This document shows positions 43,129 through 55,004 of a DNA stretch of 64,000 nucleotides, one piece after another. The DNA is from Allobosea caraganae (GTDB lineage: Bacteria > Pseudomonadota > Alphaproteobacteria > Rhizobiales > Beijerinckiaceae), in NCBI RefSeq assembly GCF_003351345.1, contig NZ_QQTO01000019.1:248001-312000 (forward strand), in the 5' to 3' direction. Positions within the stretch are counted from its first letter, which is position 1. Each line of letters opens with the position of its first letter. Position numbers and translations under genes: made by a program. The notes beneath the pieces are model-generated. The model had not been told where the DNA came from. It did not search any database and saw nothing but the letters and a program-made list of their open reading frames with translations.

Positions 43129-43674
43129 TCAGCGGATGAACTGATCCGCATATTCCGCGCCGAGCCCGTTCTGGGCGTAATGCGCGCGGCACTTGTCGAT
43201 GCGGGTGAAGACGTCGTCATAGCCCAGGCACTTGCCGTCCGGATCGACATAGATCATCGCGCCATTGACCTGGAACATCGTGATCATCTCCTCGACGTCG
43301 GGATCGACCACGAGCGTATGGGTCTCGCCCGGCGCCTCGTAGACGTAGGAGCCCTCGGTCGCGACCCAGTCGTGCTCCAGGTAGCGCCACTTGCCCTTGA
43401 TGACGTAGCCATGCACCGGCAGCGGATGGCGGTGGCGCGAGAGCACGCCGGCGCGGCGCACCTTGAGCAGGTTCATCCAGTAGCCGCGCGAGGCGCTGAA
43501 GAGCAGGGGCCGGAACCAGACATTGTCGTCGACCGGCACCCAGACGCGCTCGTCCGTCGGAATGACGTTGGGCACGACGAGCTCCGGCGGCGAATCCTTC
43601 GGCTGCGGATGGCGATAGGGCATCCAGCGCTCTTCGACGGTGGCCTCGACGGGCATCGGGTTGGGCGTGTTCAT
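43129..43674 (-). CDS. 2,4'-dihydroxyacetophenone dioxygenase-like cupin protein
   Basis: A 181-residue cupin. After a proline-rich start it has RGYWMNLLKVRRAGVLSRHRHPLPVHGYVIKGKWRYLEHDW, where HRHPLPVHG would supply metal ligands, and ETHTLVVDPDVEEMITMFQVNGAMIYVDPDG as the second cupin motif. This is the pattern of 2,4'-dihydroxyacetophenone dioxygenases, which cleave a carbon-carbon bond next to a phenol ketone; the precise substrate here is unknown. The start MNTPNP at 43674 has an AAGGAGAG site. It follows an SDR gene on the same strand after a palindrome-containing gap, so the two may form a small catabolic unit. Confidence 0.78.
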   Translation of the reverse strand: MNTPNPMPVEATVEERWMPYRHPQPKDSPPELVVPNVIPTDERVWVPVDDNVWFRPLLFSASRGYWMNLLKVRRAGVLSRHRHPLPVHGYVIKGKWRYLEHDWVATEGSYVYEAPGETHTLVVDPDVEEMITMFQVNGAMIYVDPDGKCLGYDDVFTRIDKCRAHYAQNGLGAEYADQFIR

Positions 43675-43728
43675 GAGATCTCTCTCCTTGAGCGGTTGAT
43701 TCAAGGCGTTGTCGGTTTGATTCCGGAA

Positions 43729-43752
43729 GTGTCGGCAAGTGCTTGCCGACAC
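43729..43752. promoter_or_regulatory. Perfect 11-bp palindrome between the SDR and cupin genes
   Basis: GTGTCGGCAAG and its complement CTTGCCGACAC flank two bases. T-run bases are on the plus side only, not downstream on the gene strand, so it is more likely an operator, or a bidirectional terminator stem, than a terminator of the SDR gene. Confidence 0.6.
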
Positions 43753-43780
43753 GGTGTTTTTAGCGCTGGCGGAGGCGGCG

Positions 43781-44500
43781 TCAGACCGCCAGGTAGCCGC
43801 CGTCGACCGGCAGGATCGCACCCGTCACGAATTTCGCCGCGTCCGAGAGCAGGAACAGGATGGCCCCGCCGACATCGCTCGGCTGGCCCCAGCGGTTCTG
43901 CGGCGTGCGCGCCAGGATCGGCGCGGAGCGGACGGCGTCCTCGACCAGCGGGCGGGTCAGCTCGGTCGCGATCCAGCCCGGCGCCACCGCGTTGACGCGG
44001 ATGTTGTCGGCGGCCCAGGCGGCGGCGAGCGACTTGGTGAGCTGGCCGACGCCGCCCTTCGAGGCCGCATAGCCCGGCGCGAAGGGCGAGCCGTGGAAGG
44101 TCAGCATCGAGGCGGTGTTGACGATGGCGCCGCCGCTCGCCGCGAGCTTGTCCTTGGCGGCGAGGCACATGCGCATCGAGCCGGTGAGGTTGACCTCGAC
44201 GGTGAGGCGGAAGGCCTCGATCTCGAATTCCTTGCCGCCGCGCTGGATCATGCCGGCGCAGTTCACGAGCGCGTCGATGCGCGGGCAGGCGGCGACGATG
44301 GCCGCGACCTCGGCGTCCTTGGTGACGTCGAGCCTGGCATGGCGGATCGACGGATGAGGCGGGGCAACCGCGACCTCGCCGTCGGTGAGGCCGGTGGCGA
44401 GGACCTCGTAGCCGGCCTGCGCGAGGGCGAGCGCGGCGCCGGCGCCGATGCCGCTGGTGCCGCCGGTGACGAGAGCGAATTTAGTCGAAGGCTGAGTCAT
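43781..44500 (-). CDS. SDR-family oxidoreductase (classical)
   Basis: A 239-residue NAD(P)-dependent short-chain dehydrogenase. The Rossmann loop is GGTSGIGAG (about residues 13-21), NCAG follows, and the catalytic set is S in NTASMLTF and YAASKGG (Tyr and Lys intact). The C-terminal PVDGGYLAV is also conserved. The start MTQPSTKFALVTGG is preferred to an ATG nine bases upstream. It is divergent from the MBL hydrolase (203-bp spacer) and upstream of the cupin gene on its strand. The substrate is unknown; a sugar alcohol or hydroxyacid is a common type for this pattern. Confidence 0.88.
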   Translation of the reverse strand: MTQPSTKFALVTGGTSGIGAGAALALAQAGYEVLATGLTDGEVAVAPPHPSIRHARLDVTKDAEVAAIVAACPRIDALVNCAGMIQRGGKEFEIEAFRLTVEVNLTGSMRMCLAAKDKLAASGGAIVNTASMLTFHGSPFAPGYAASKGGVGQLTKSLAAAWAADNIRVNAVAPGWIATELTRPLVEDAVRSAPILARTPQNRWGQPSDVGGAILFLLSDAAKFVTGAILPVDGGYLAV

Positions 44501-44703
44501 GGCGCGCACGCTAGTGCGTCAGTTCCGCTGCGGGAAGCCGCATGTCCGCACGGGCCCCTTGCGTGGCGCGCGGCAGGTTTGGGCTCCCGTCGTAAAGCGC
44601 GGCCATGGTATCGTTGGAGAACCAACTCCCGGCTTTCCTCGCACGCCGTGCTTCGGCCGCGCCGATGCGATGCCGGGAACGGATCATGCCAGAGGAGCAG
44701 ATC

Positions 44704-45648
44704 ATGTCCGATATCGTTTCGGCCGGGACGGGGCTCAGCCGCCGGCACCTTCTCGCCGGCTCGGCCGCGCTTGCCGGGCTGCCGGCCTGGGCGCGCTACG
44801 CGCTGGCGCAGCAGGCCTACCGCTTCAAGCATGGCGAATTCGACATCACCGTCATCAGCGACGGCTATCTCACCCTGCCGGCCGAGATCATCATGCCGAC
44901 CGCATCAGTCGATGAGCGGGCCGACCTGCTGAAGCGCCTCGGCGGCACCGCCGACAGCGCCCAGATGAAGACCAACATCCCGGTCATCCGCGTCGGCTCC
45001 GACCTGATCCTGGTCGATACCGGCTCGGGCGACAAGTTCCAGGCGACGGCCGGCAATCTCGTCGAGAACCTCAAGGCCGCCGGCATCGACCCGGCCGCGA
45101 TCACCAAGGTCGTCTTCACCCACGCCCATCCCGACCATAGCGGCGGCACGCTCGGCAAGGACGGCAAGCTCGCCTTCCCGAACGCGGCCTACTATGCCAG
45201 CGCCGCCGAATGGCAGTTCTGGACCAATCCCGACTACAAGACGGCGATGCCCGAGGCGCTGCATCCTTTCGCGGTCGGCGCGCAGCGCGACCTCTTCGCG
45301 GTCAAGGACAGGGTGACGCTGGTCAAGCCGGGCGACGAGATCGTCTCCGGGATGCGGGTGCTCGACACGGCCGGCCACACGCCGGGCCATATCTCGCTCG
45401 AGCTCGCCGGCGGCGCCGGCCTGATCATCACGGCGGATGCGGCGACGAACCACCTGATCTCGTTCGAGCACCCGGACTGGCGCTTCGGCTTCGACCTGCA
45501 ATCGGACCTCGCCATCGCCAACCGCAAGAGGCTGGTCGATCGTGCCGCGAACGAGCGGCTCAAGCTGCTCGGCTACCACTGGGCCTATCCCGGCGTCGGC
45601 TATGCCGAGCGCAATGGCAGCGCCTTCAGGTTCGTGGCGGAGGCCTGA
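44704..45648 (+). CDS. Exported MBL-fold metallo-hydrolase
   Basis: A 314-residue zinc hydrolase. The N-terminus has a twin-arginine signal ([20 protein letters not shown]), so it is likely exported folded by Tat. The metal motif is H140-A-H142-P-D144-H145, followed by [13 protein letters not shown] and [16 protein letters not shown]. It resembles quorum-quenching-type lactonases and other periplasmic MBL hydrolases; the substrate is not readable. The ATG at 44704 has an AGAGGAG ribosome site nine bases upstream; earlier in-frame codons precede no conserved sequence. It is divergent from the SDR gene. Confidence 0.88.
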   Translation: MSDIVSAGTGLSRRHLLAGSAALAGLPAWARYALAQQAYRFKHGEFDITVISDGYLTLPAEIIMPTASVDERADLLKRLGGTADSAQMKTNIPVIRVGSDLILVDTGSGDKFQATAGNLVENLKAAGIDPAAITKVVFTHAHPDHSGGTLGKDGKLAFPNAAYYASAAEWQFWTNPDYKTAMPEALHPFAVGAQRDLFAVKDRVTLVKPGDEIVSGMRVLDTAGHTPGHISLELAGGAGLIITADAATNHLISFEHPDWRFGFDLQSDLAIANRKRLVDRAANERLKLLGYHWAYPGVGYAERNGSAFRFVAEA

Positions 45649-45808
45649 GCCGGTTCGGAACCGCGCTGCGGCGGCTGCGCACCCTCTGCCCAAAAGGCCG
45701 GCTTCCCCCTTTGCGTTTAAAGAGCTAGGAAGCGCCGCAACGGCCTGCGGCGCCCCCGCCGCAGGTTGGGAATGGTTCCAATCCGAGCGGAAGCAGGGGT
45801 CGCATCAC

Positions 45809-47023
45809 ATGAGCAAGATCAAGGTCGCCAATCCCGTCGTCGACATGGACGGCGACGAGATGACCCGCATCATCTGGCAGAAGATCAAGGACACGCTGAT
45901 CTTCCCCTATCTCGACCTCGAGCTGGACTACTTCGACCTCTCCGTCGAGAACCGCGACGCGACCGACGACCAGGTCACCATCGACGCCGCCAACGCCACC
46001 AAGAAGCATGGCGTCGCGGTGAAGTGCGCCACGATCACGCCCGACGAAGGGCGCGTGAAGGAATTCAACCTGAAGCAGATGTGGAAGTCGCCGAACGGCA
46101 CGATCCGCAACATCCTCGGCGGCGTCATCTTCCGCGAGCCGATCATCTGCAAGAACGTGCCGCGCCTCGTGCCGGGCTGGACCCAGCCGATCGTCATCGG
46201 CCGCCACGCCTATGGCGACCAGTACCGCGCCACCGACTTCAAGTTCCCGGGCAAGGGCACGCTCTCGATCAAGTTCGTCGGCGAAGACGGCGCCGTCATC
46301 GAGAAGGAGGTCTTCAAGGCTCCCGACGCCGGCGTCGCCATGGCGATGTACAACCTCGACGATTCGATCCGCGACTTCGCCCGGGCATCGCTGAACTACG
46401 GCCTGATCCGCAAGTACCCGGTCTACCTCTCGACCAAGAACACCATCCTCAAGACCTATGACGGGCGCTTCAAGGACATCTTCGAGGAGACCTACCAGAA
46501 CGAGTTCAAGGCCGAGTTCGACAAGCTGGGCATCACCTACGAGCACCGCCTGATCGACGACATGGTCGCCTCGGCGATGAAGTGGTCGGGCGGCTATGTC
46601 TGGGCCTGCAAGAACTATGATGGCGACGTGCAGTCCGACACCGTCGCGCAGGGCTTCGGCTCGCTCGGCCTGATGACCTCGGTGCTGATGACGCCGGACG
46701 GTAAGACCGTCGAGGCCGAGGCCGCCCACGGCACGGTGACCCGCCACTATCGCGAGCACCAGAAGGGCAAGGAGACCTCGACCAACTCGATCGCCTCGAT
46801 CTTCGCCTGGACCCGCGGCCTCAGCCACCGCGCCAAGCTCGACGGCAATGCCGAGCTCGCCAAGTTCGCGGCGCTGCTGGAGAAGGTCACGGTCGACACC
46901 GTCGAGGCCGGCGACATGACCAAGGACCTCGCCCTGCTGGTCGGCGCCGAGCAGAAGTGGCTCTCGACCACCGGCTTCCTCGACAAGGTCAGCGACAACC
47001 TGCGCACGGCGATGGCTGCTTGA
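45809..47023 (+). CDS. icd: NADP-dependent isocitrate dehydrogenase
   Basis: A 404-residue homodimeric TCA-cycle enzyme of the eukaryotic-like type, converting isocitrate to 2-oxoglutarate. Seen are [28 protein letters not shown], the substrate loop [34 protein letters not shown], and [17 protein letters not shown]. The frame opens much earlier, but the conserved start is the ATG at 45809. A strong terminator follows. It stands alone; recA-alaS lie within 6 kb, as in many alphaproteobacteria. Confidence 0.96.
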   Translation: MSKIKVANPVVDMDGDEMTRIIWQKIKDTLIFPYLDLELDYFDLSVENRDATDDQVTIDAANATKKHGVAVKCATITPDEGRVKEFNLKQMWKSPNGTIRNILGGVIFREPIICKNVPRLVPGWTQPIVIGRHAYGDQYRATDFKFPGKGTLSIKFVGEDGAVIEKEVFKAPDAGVAMAMYNLDDSIRDFARASLNYGLIRKYPVYLSTKNTILKTYDGRFKDIFEETYQNEFKAEFDKLGITYEHRLIDDMVASAMKWSGGYVWACKNYDGDVQSDTVAQGFGSLGLMTSVLMTPDGKTVEAEAAHGTVTRHYREHQKGKETSTNSIASIFAWTRGLSHRAKLDGNAELAKFAALLEKVTVDTVEAGDMTKDLALLVGAEQKWLSTTGFLDKVSDNLRTAMAA

Positions 47024-47050
47024 TCGCAAGGCCGATTGCCTGAGATGCGA

Positions 47051-47078
47051 AGCCCGGCCAAGTTTGGCCGGGCTTTTC
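47051..47078 (+). terminator. Rho-independent terminator of icd
   Basis: AGCCCGGCCAA and its complement TTGGCCGGGCT form an 11-bp stem with a two-base loop, followed by TTTTCTTTG. It starts 27 bp after the icd stop. Confidence 0.9.
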
Positions 47079-47137
47079 TTTGCGTGACCTCTATCGAACC
47101 GCGCGGCTGTGCGATGTCTGCTTAGGGGCGGAAGCTG

Positions 47138-47413
47138 TCATGGACGATTCCGACCGGCTGTCTCCCTGCATTCCTGAAGAAACGCTATCATCCCGTCCAA
47201 CGTCTCCGAAGGCAAAATGACTGGATTACCGTCGAGATTGCCGCCACTTTCGTCGGAGGCGCGAGGCATCATAAACACCACTTTTGTATCGCCTTTGAGG
47301 CGCACCAACAGAACTAACAGTCCTTGAGACATGCCAGGGCTGAAAAAGTATCGTTTAGTGATGGTTTCAGCGTTATGGAGCGGATTTAGAAAACCAAAGA
47401 TGCGACTAAGCAT
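47138..47413 (-). CDS. Hypothetical small protein in low-GC DNA
   Basis: A 91-residue protein beginning MLSRIFGFLNPLHNAETITKRYFFSPGMSQGLLVLLVRLKGDTKVVFMMPRAS. The start at 47413 has CGGAG eight bases upstream. The segment 47140-47430 is clearly lower in GC and in codon bias than the neighbours, suggesting recent acquisition or weak selection. No family is recognised. The central PGMSQGLLVLLVRL is hydrophobic but not long enough to be a clear membrane helix. A longer reading from 47479 exists but has no ribosome site. It is convergent with icd and divergent from the GFA gene. Confidence 0.5.
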   Translation of the reverse strand: MLSRIFGFLNPLHNAETITKRYFFSPGMSQGLLVLLVRLKGDTKVVFMMPRASDESGGNLDGNPVILPSETLDGMIAFLQECRETAGRNRP

Positions 47414-47502
47414 TAGATTAGCTCCGCACAACTCAGACACATTGGCAAAGCGAAGGCCGGTGTAAAGAGCTTTCTGCAAGGACCGCTAGGCCGGAAGACG
47501 AC

Positions 47503-47967
47503 ATGACCGAATCGACACCCATCCTCACCGGCGGTTGCCAATGCGGCGCCGTGCGCTACCGACTGGCCCAGCCGCCGAGCAAGGTCTCGCTCTGCTTCTG
47601 CCGGATGTGCCAGAAGGCGGTCGGCGGCTATTTCGGCGCCTATGCCAGCTCGCGCGCCGAGGACGTGGTCTGGACGCGTGGGCGGCCGAGCTTCTTCCGC
47701 TCCTCTGAAGCGGCGTCGCGCGGCTTCTGCCCGGCCTGCGGCACGCCGCTGACCTTCTCCTATCGCGGCAGCGGGAGGCTCTCGGTCTCGGCCGGCAGCC
47801 TCGACGACCCAGCTGCGTTTCCGCCGGGCGAGGCCGACGGCATCGAGGGCAAGATGCCGTTCTTCGCCGAGCTCTACGAGCTGCATGGTGTCCGGACGGA
47901 GGATGAGATTCCGCCCGAGGACATGGAGCGCTACCGCTCGCGCCAGCACCCCGACCACGATACCTGA
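47503..47967 (+). CDS. GFA-family protein (glutathione-dependent formaldehyde-activating fold)
   Basis: A 154-residue zinc protein of the GFA/CENP-V fold. Cysteine ligand groups are GGCQCGAVRY (about residues 10-19), CFCRMCQKAVGG (about 31-42) and GFCPACGTPLTF (about 74-85), all spaced as in the family, plus VSAGSLDDPAAF. Only a few members have shown formaldehyde-glutathione activity, so function is open. It is a single-gene unit and its stop is followed by a large foldback repeat. Confidence 0.9.
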   Translation: MTESTPILTGGCQCGAVRYRLAQPPSKVSLCFCRMCQKAVGGYFGAYASSRAEDVVWTRGRPSFFRSSEAASRGFCPACGTPLTFSYRGSGRLSVSAGSLDDPAAFPPGEADGIEGKMPFFAELYELHGVRTEDEIPPEDMERYRSRQHPDHDT

Positions 47968-47987
47968 GGCGATGACGCCGGAACCTC

Positions 47988-48108
47988 AGCCCTCATCCTG
48001 AGGAGCGCCGAAGGCGCGTCTCGAAGGATGAACCAGCTCGCGGTGACAGCGCCTTCTGGAGCATCCTTCGAGACGCGATCCTGCGGATCGTTCCTCAGGA
48101 TGAGGGCT
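47988..48108. repeat. About 120-bp foldback repeat
   Basis: AGCCCTCATCCTGAGGAGCG at 47988 is mirrored by the complement ending at 48108, and CGCGTCTCGAAGGATG at 48015-48030 by CATCCTTCGAGACGCG at 48062. The element reads like the CCTCATCCTGAGGAGC palindromes found repeatedly in this order. It separates the GFA gene from the convergent gene at 48123. Confidence 0.8.
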
Positions 48109-48122
48109 TGGATGGAAGGCGC

Positions 48123-48755
48123 TCAATCCACCAGCAGCGGCCGTCTGGCCAGGATGCGCTGGCCGCTGAGCGGCGCGTTCATCACGTAGCGCAGCTCGTA
48201 GGTGCCGGATTTCTCCGGCGCCTCCAGCGTGGCCTCGACATTCTCGGCCGGGAAGAAGCTCGGTCCCTCGGCCTCGACTGGCGCGCCGGGCTCGGTGATG
48301 ACGACGCGGTCGTGCCCGCCATTGGGGCCGATGCCGCGGGCGGGGAAGCTGACGCCGCGCTTGACCCGCTCAGGCGCGGCCAGCGTCGCCGTGGCCGGCA
48401 TGGTGACGAGCGACTGGCGCGCCAGGATCTCGCTCTTGCCGTCGTTTTCGCGCAGCAGCCTGAGCTCATAGGTTCCGGTCTCGCCCGGCGTCGTGATCGA
48501 GGCGGTGGAGCCGGCCCCGACCGGCACCGAGACCATCGCTGTCTCCGGCGCGTCGGTGGGCTTCGCGACGGCGACGAACGACGTGGGCGGCGCCTGGTTG
48601 ACGATGACCGAGAGCATGCTGCCCGCCATGGTGCTGCCCGAGGCGGAGAGGGCAGGGCCGGGCGGAGGGGCGGGCGGCCGCTGCTGCGCGGGCGCGGCGG
48701 TCATGCCGGCACAGAGGCACGTGGCCAGGATAAGGGCTGTCAGGGTTCGCATCAT
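48123..48755 (-). CDS. Secreted protein with two similar beta-type repeats, hypothetical
   Basis: A 210-residue exported protein with a signal peptide (MMRTLTALILATCLCAGMTAAPAQ). It is followed by a proline-rich linker and two related modules: one ends STASITTPGETGTYELRLL (about 95-115), the other VEATLEAPEKSGTYELRYV (about 175-195). The shared TYELR end shows an internal duplication of an immunoglobulin-like or similar beta fold. No enzymatic motif. The ATG at 48755 overlaps the stop of the tiny gene upstream in an ATGA arrangement. Confidence 0.7.
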   Translation of the reverse strand: MMRTLTALILATCLCAGMTAAPAQQRPPAPPPGPALSASGSTMAGSMLSVIVNQAPPTSFVAVAKPTDAPETAMVSVPVGAGSTASITTPGETGTYELRLLRENDGKSEILARQSLVTMPATATLAAPERVKRGVSFPARGIGPNGGHDRVVITEPGAPVEAEGPSFFPAENVEATLEAPEKSGTYELRYVMNAPLSGQRILARRPLLVD

Positions 48756-48892
48756 GATCTCGAGGCAATGCACAGGCGCTCCACGAGTTCCGGATGCCGG
48801 GCCATCAGCGAGCGGAAATCGTCGCCCGTGCCGAAATCGACGATCAGATGGACCCTGCGCCGCCAGCCCGGATGTGGCAGCGCAGCGTTCAT
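48752..48892 (-). CDS. Small protein between alaS and the secreted-protein gene, hypothetical
   Basis: A 46-residue frame, MNAALPHPGWRRRVHLIVDF and further to ERLCIASRS. It begins 7 bp after the alaS stop, and its stop overlaps the next start as ATGA, an arrangement typical of real coupled genes. It has no recognised family and no ribosome site that stands out. It may be a genuine small protein or a coupling leader for the downstream gene. Confidence 0.42.
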   Translation of the reverse strand: MNAALPHPGWRRRVHLIVDFGTGDDFRSLMARHPELVERLCIASRS

Positions 48893-48899
48893 GGCGGCC

Positions 48900-51542
<2,643 letters not shown>

Positions 51543-51716
51543 CGCAATTCGAACTCTGGTTTCAGGGCAGAACGCCGGACGGACCCGGCAGGATGATCGG
51601 TTCTAGTCAGCGCTTCTGCGCCTGTCCAGAAACTCGGCGCCAAAGCCTTGGCGTCCAAACGAAAACGGGCGACCCGAGGGCCGCCCGCCAGGAAAGATGC
51701 CGCGGCGGCAGCAAGC

Positions 51717-52802
<1,086 letters not shown>

Positions 52803-52888
52803 GGTGCGCGCTCCTTATGGCAGGGGCGCGACCACATCTCAATGCGCGCCATTGCGCAAATATGATCATGGTTTGTTCTCGTCTTCAA

Positions 52889-52903
52889 GTTCTTTTTTTG
52901 TTC
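52889..52903 (-). promoter_or_regulatory. Alphaproteobacterial SOS (LexA) box of recA
   Basis: On the plus strand GTTC-TTTTTTT-GTTC; on the gene strand GAAC-N7-GAAC, the exact LexA consensus of alphaproteobacteria (direct repeat with seven-base spacer). It is 87 bp before the recA start. The 281-bp spacer to the exchanger gene contains no other feature that could be supported. Confidence 0.85.
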
Positions 52904-53083
52904 TTCTCGCAGCCGTTGAGGGAAAGCGGGCGGGACGATGGATGGCGCATTCCAATCTGGCGGCGAGCGCTCGGAGCTATTTGGCGGAAAGGGGCACCGT
53001 AGGAATCGCTCGAAAGATGTATCGCGCAACTGCGGAACCCAAGGCCGCAGTTCTGCATTCCGCCAATTATTTCCGGCTTCAGC

Positions 53084-54769
53084 CTACATCGACATCATCG
53101 CCACGAGGATCGGCCCCCAGGCTGTCAGGAGAATGTTTCCGATCGCATAGGGGACCGTGTATCCCAATGCGGGGGTGCTGCTTTGAGCCTCCTCCTGTAC
53201 CGCGCGGAGTGCTGCCGTGATCGTGCCCGCTCCGGCGCAAGCGCCTAGAACGATGAGAGGGTTCATCTTCAGCACGTAATGGCCGAAGAGAATCCCGATC
53301 GTGTGAGGCAGCAGGGCGGAAACCAGGCCGACGACGACGAGGCTGACCCCTGTCGTTTGCAAGCCGGACACGAAGCTGGGGCCGGCGCTCAGACCCACGA
53401 CGCCGATGAAAACGCAAAGACCCAACGTATCGAAGATCCAGATCGCCGGCTCCGGAATTCGCCCGAAGAAGGGGTAGACCGACCTGAGCCACCCGAAGAC
53501 CAGGCCCATGATCAGCGCGCCGCCGCTCGCGGTGAGCGTTAGCGGCACGCCCCAGACAACGACCGAGAGCAGGCCGAGCAGCCCTCCGACGAAAATCCCG
53601 AGGCCGACGAAGACCATGTCCGTTGCCGCGGTCCGGCGGTCGGGGTAGCCGAGCCCTGCTGCCGCCCGCTCGACCGCGGGAAGGGGGCCGATGAGAGACA
53701 TCACGTCTCCCAGGTTGACGCGGCTGTCGGCCGCGACCGGCATCCTGATGCCCGAGCGGGTCAGCCTGGATAGGAACACCCCGCGCGCGAAGTCGGTCTC
53801 GGCCAGCCTGGAGAGCTTCGCCCCGTCGAAAGACCGGTTGGTCACGACGACATCCAGGGCCTCAATTGAAATGCCGAGAAGCCCCTGGTCGACGACCTCA
53901 TGGCCGATGGCGTCGCCGCGCATCGCATGGGCCTCCTGCCTCGCCATGACTGCAACGACATCGCCGTCTCGGATGACGAGGTCGGGGGCGGGTTCCAACA
54001 AGCGATCGCCGCTGCGAACCCGCAGGATGAAGGCCCGCGTCTCTTTGGGAAGAGCTTCGATAGCGGCAATCGTCTTGCCTAGAAGCTGCGGATTGGTGAC
54101 CTGATAGGCTCGAACGTCGAACGCATGCGCGGCAGAGACGATACCTTCCGCCTCACCTGCCGCCTCTTCCACGTCTGATTTCATTCGCGCCGCGGTTTCC
54201 CGCAGGTTGATGCCCATGAGCTTTGGGCCGATCGTCGGGATGTACCAGACGAGCGCGGCGGTACCCACGAGATAGGTCACGGCATAGGCGACCGGAATGT
54301 TATTGACCAACGCCGCCTTCTCGGCGGCGGGAATGGCGAGGCGCTGGATCGCTTCGCCCGCCGTGCCGATGACGGTCGATTCCGAGAAGGCCCCGGCGAG
54401 GAGCCCGGCCGCCGTCCCGACATCGTAATTCATGATCTTCGAAAAGGCGAAGGCCGTCAGCAGGCAGGTGACGCACAGCAACACGGTCAAGATCACCTGC
54501 GGCAGCGCGTCCTTCTTCAGCGCGCGGAAGAATTGCGGCCCGACCTTGTAGCCCGTCGTGAACAGGAAGAGGTCGAAGAAGATCGTCTTGACCAGCGGCG
54601 GAACCTTGATGTCGAGCTGGCCGATCAGAACGCCGGCCAGCAGGCAACCCACGACGGTTCCGAGGCTGAAGCCTCCAAATTTCGCGCGGCCAATCAAAAA
54701 ACCGATTGCGATGGTAAGGAAGATCGCGAGTTCCGGGTTCTCGCGTAGAGCCGATACAATGTAATGCAT
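53084..54769 (-). CDS. aspT: AspT-family aspartate:alanine exchanger (copy 1)
   Basis: A 561-residue inner-membrane antiporter with the AspT plan: about five N-terminal helices (LAIFLTIAIGFLIGRAKFGGFSLGTVVGCLLAGVLIGQL), a cytoplasmic middle with two RCK-C-like domains (about 195-370, for instance NPQLLGKTIAAIEALPKETRAFILRV), then about six more helices ending GACAGAGTITAALRAVQEEAQSSTPALGYTVPYAIGNILL. AspT imports aspartate and exports alanine, which with cytosolic decarboxylation removes a proton per turnover. The ATG at 54769 is preferred to a TTG 36 bases upstream. It follows aspartate 4-decarboxylase after 235 bp, where an AT-rich palindrome lies. Confidence 0.92.
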   Translation of the reverse strand: MHYIVSALRENPELAIFLTIAIGFLIGRAKFGGFSLGTVVGCLLAGVLIGQLDIKVPPLVKTIFFDLFLFTTGYKVGPQFFRALKKDALPQVILTVLLCVTCLLTAFAFSKIMNYDVGTAAGLLAGAFSESTVIGTAGEAIQRLAIPAAEKAALVNNIPVAYAVTYLVGTAALVWYIPTIGPKLMGINLRETAARMKSDVEEAAGEAEGIVSAAHAFDVRAYQVTNPQLLGKTIAAIEALPKETRAFILRVRSGDRLLEPAPDLVIRDGDVVAVMARQEAHAMRGDAIGHEVVDQGLLGISIEALDVVVTNRSFDGAKLSRLAETDFARGVFLSRLTRSGIRMPVAADSRVNLGDVMSLIGPLPAVERAAAGLGYPDRRTAATDMVFVGLGIFVGGLLGLLSVVVWGVPLTLTASGGALIMGLVFGWLRSVYPFFGRIPEPAIWIFDTLGLCVFIGVVGLSAGPSFVSGLQTTGVSLVVVGLVSALLPHTIGILFGHYVLKMNPLIVLGACAGAGTITAALRAVQEEAQSSTPALGYTVPYAIGNILLTAWGPILVAMMSM

Positions 54770-54804
54770 ATTGCATCCGCCAGAAATTTTTCGATTAATG
54801 CTCA

Positions 54805-54855
54805 ATATATTCTCTAAGATGCGCTCAATATAAAAGCGAATCTTAGAGAATATAT
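54805..54855. promoter_or_regulatory. AT-rich perfect 16-bp inverted repeat in the aspT leader
   Basis: ATATATTCTCTAAGAT (54805-54820) and its exact complement (54840-54855) are separated by 19 bases, and the stem continues with CGCT/AGCG after one mismatch. The 10-mer GCTCAATATA is also directly repeated (54800 and 54823). It sits 36 bp before the aspT ATG. It can be an operator for a dimeric regulator or a leader hairpin controlling aspT apart from the decarboxylase. Confidence 0.8.
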
Positions 54856-54930
54856 CGTGTATTCAACAAAGTTCTTGTTCGTTAATCTTCCGCCGCGGTC
54901 GTTTGGCGCTGCTGCCGGCTTCCGAAGCTT

Positions 54931-54975
54931 GCGGACTGCAGTCCGCTGCGCTCCGGTTCTCGACAGTCACGCCAG
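54931..54975. repeat. Dispersed repeat with 16-bp palindrome
   Basis: The perfect 16-bp palindrome GCGGACTGCAGTCCGC is followed by CTCCGGTTCTCGAC and CACGCCAG in the same order as at 7165-7200. It lies just after the aspartate 4-decarboxylase stop, before the aspT leader. Confidence 0.55.
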
Positions 54976-55004
54976 ACGCCCTGCGTCAGCGAATTCCGAA
55001 CGGG

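Noticed and set aside
52804-53083. Possible small gene in the spacer upstream of recA
   Set aside because: Frames are short, lack ribosome sites and have no conserved pattern; the SOS box explains part of the region.
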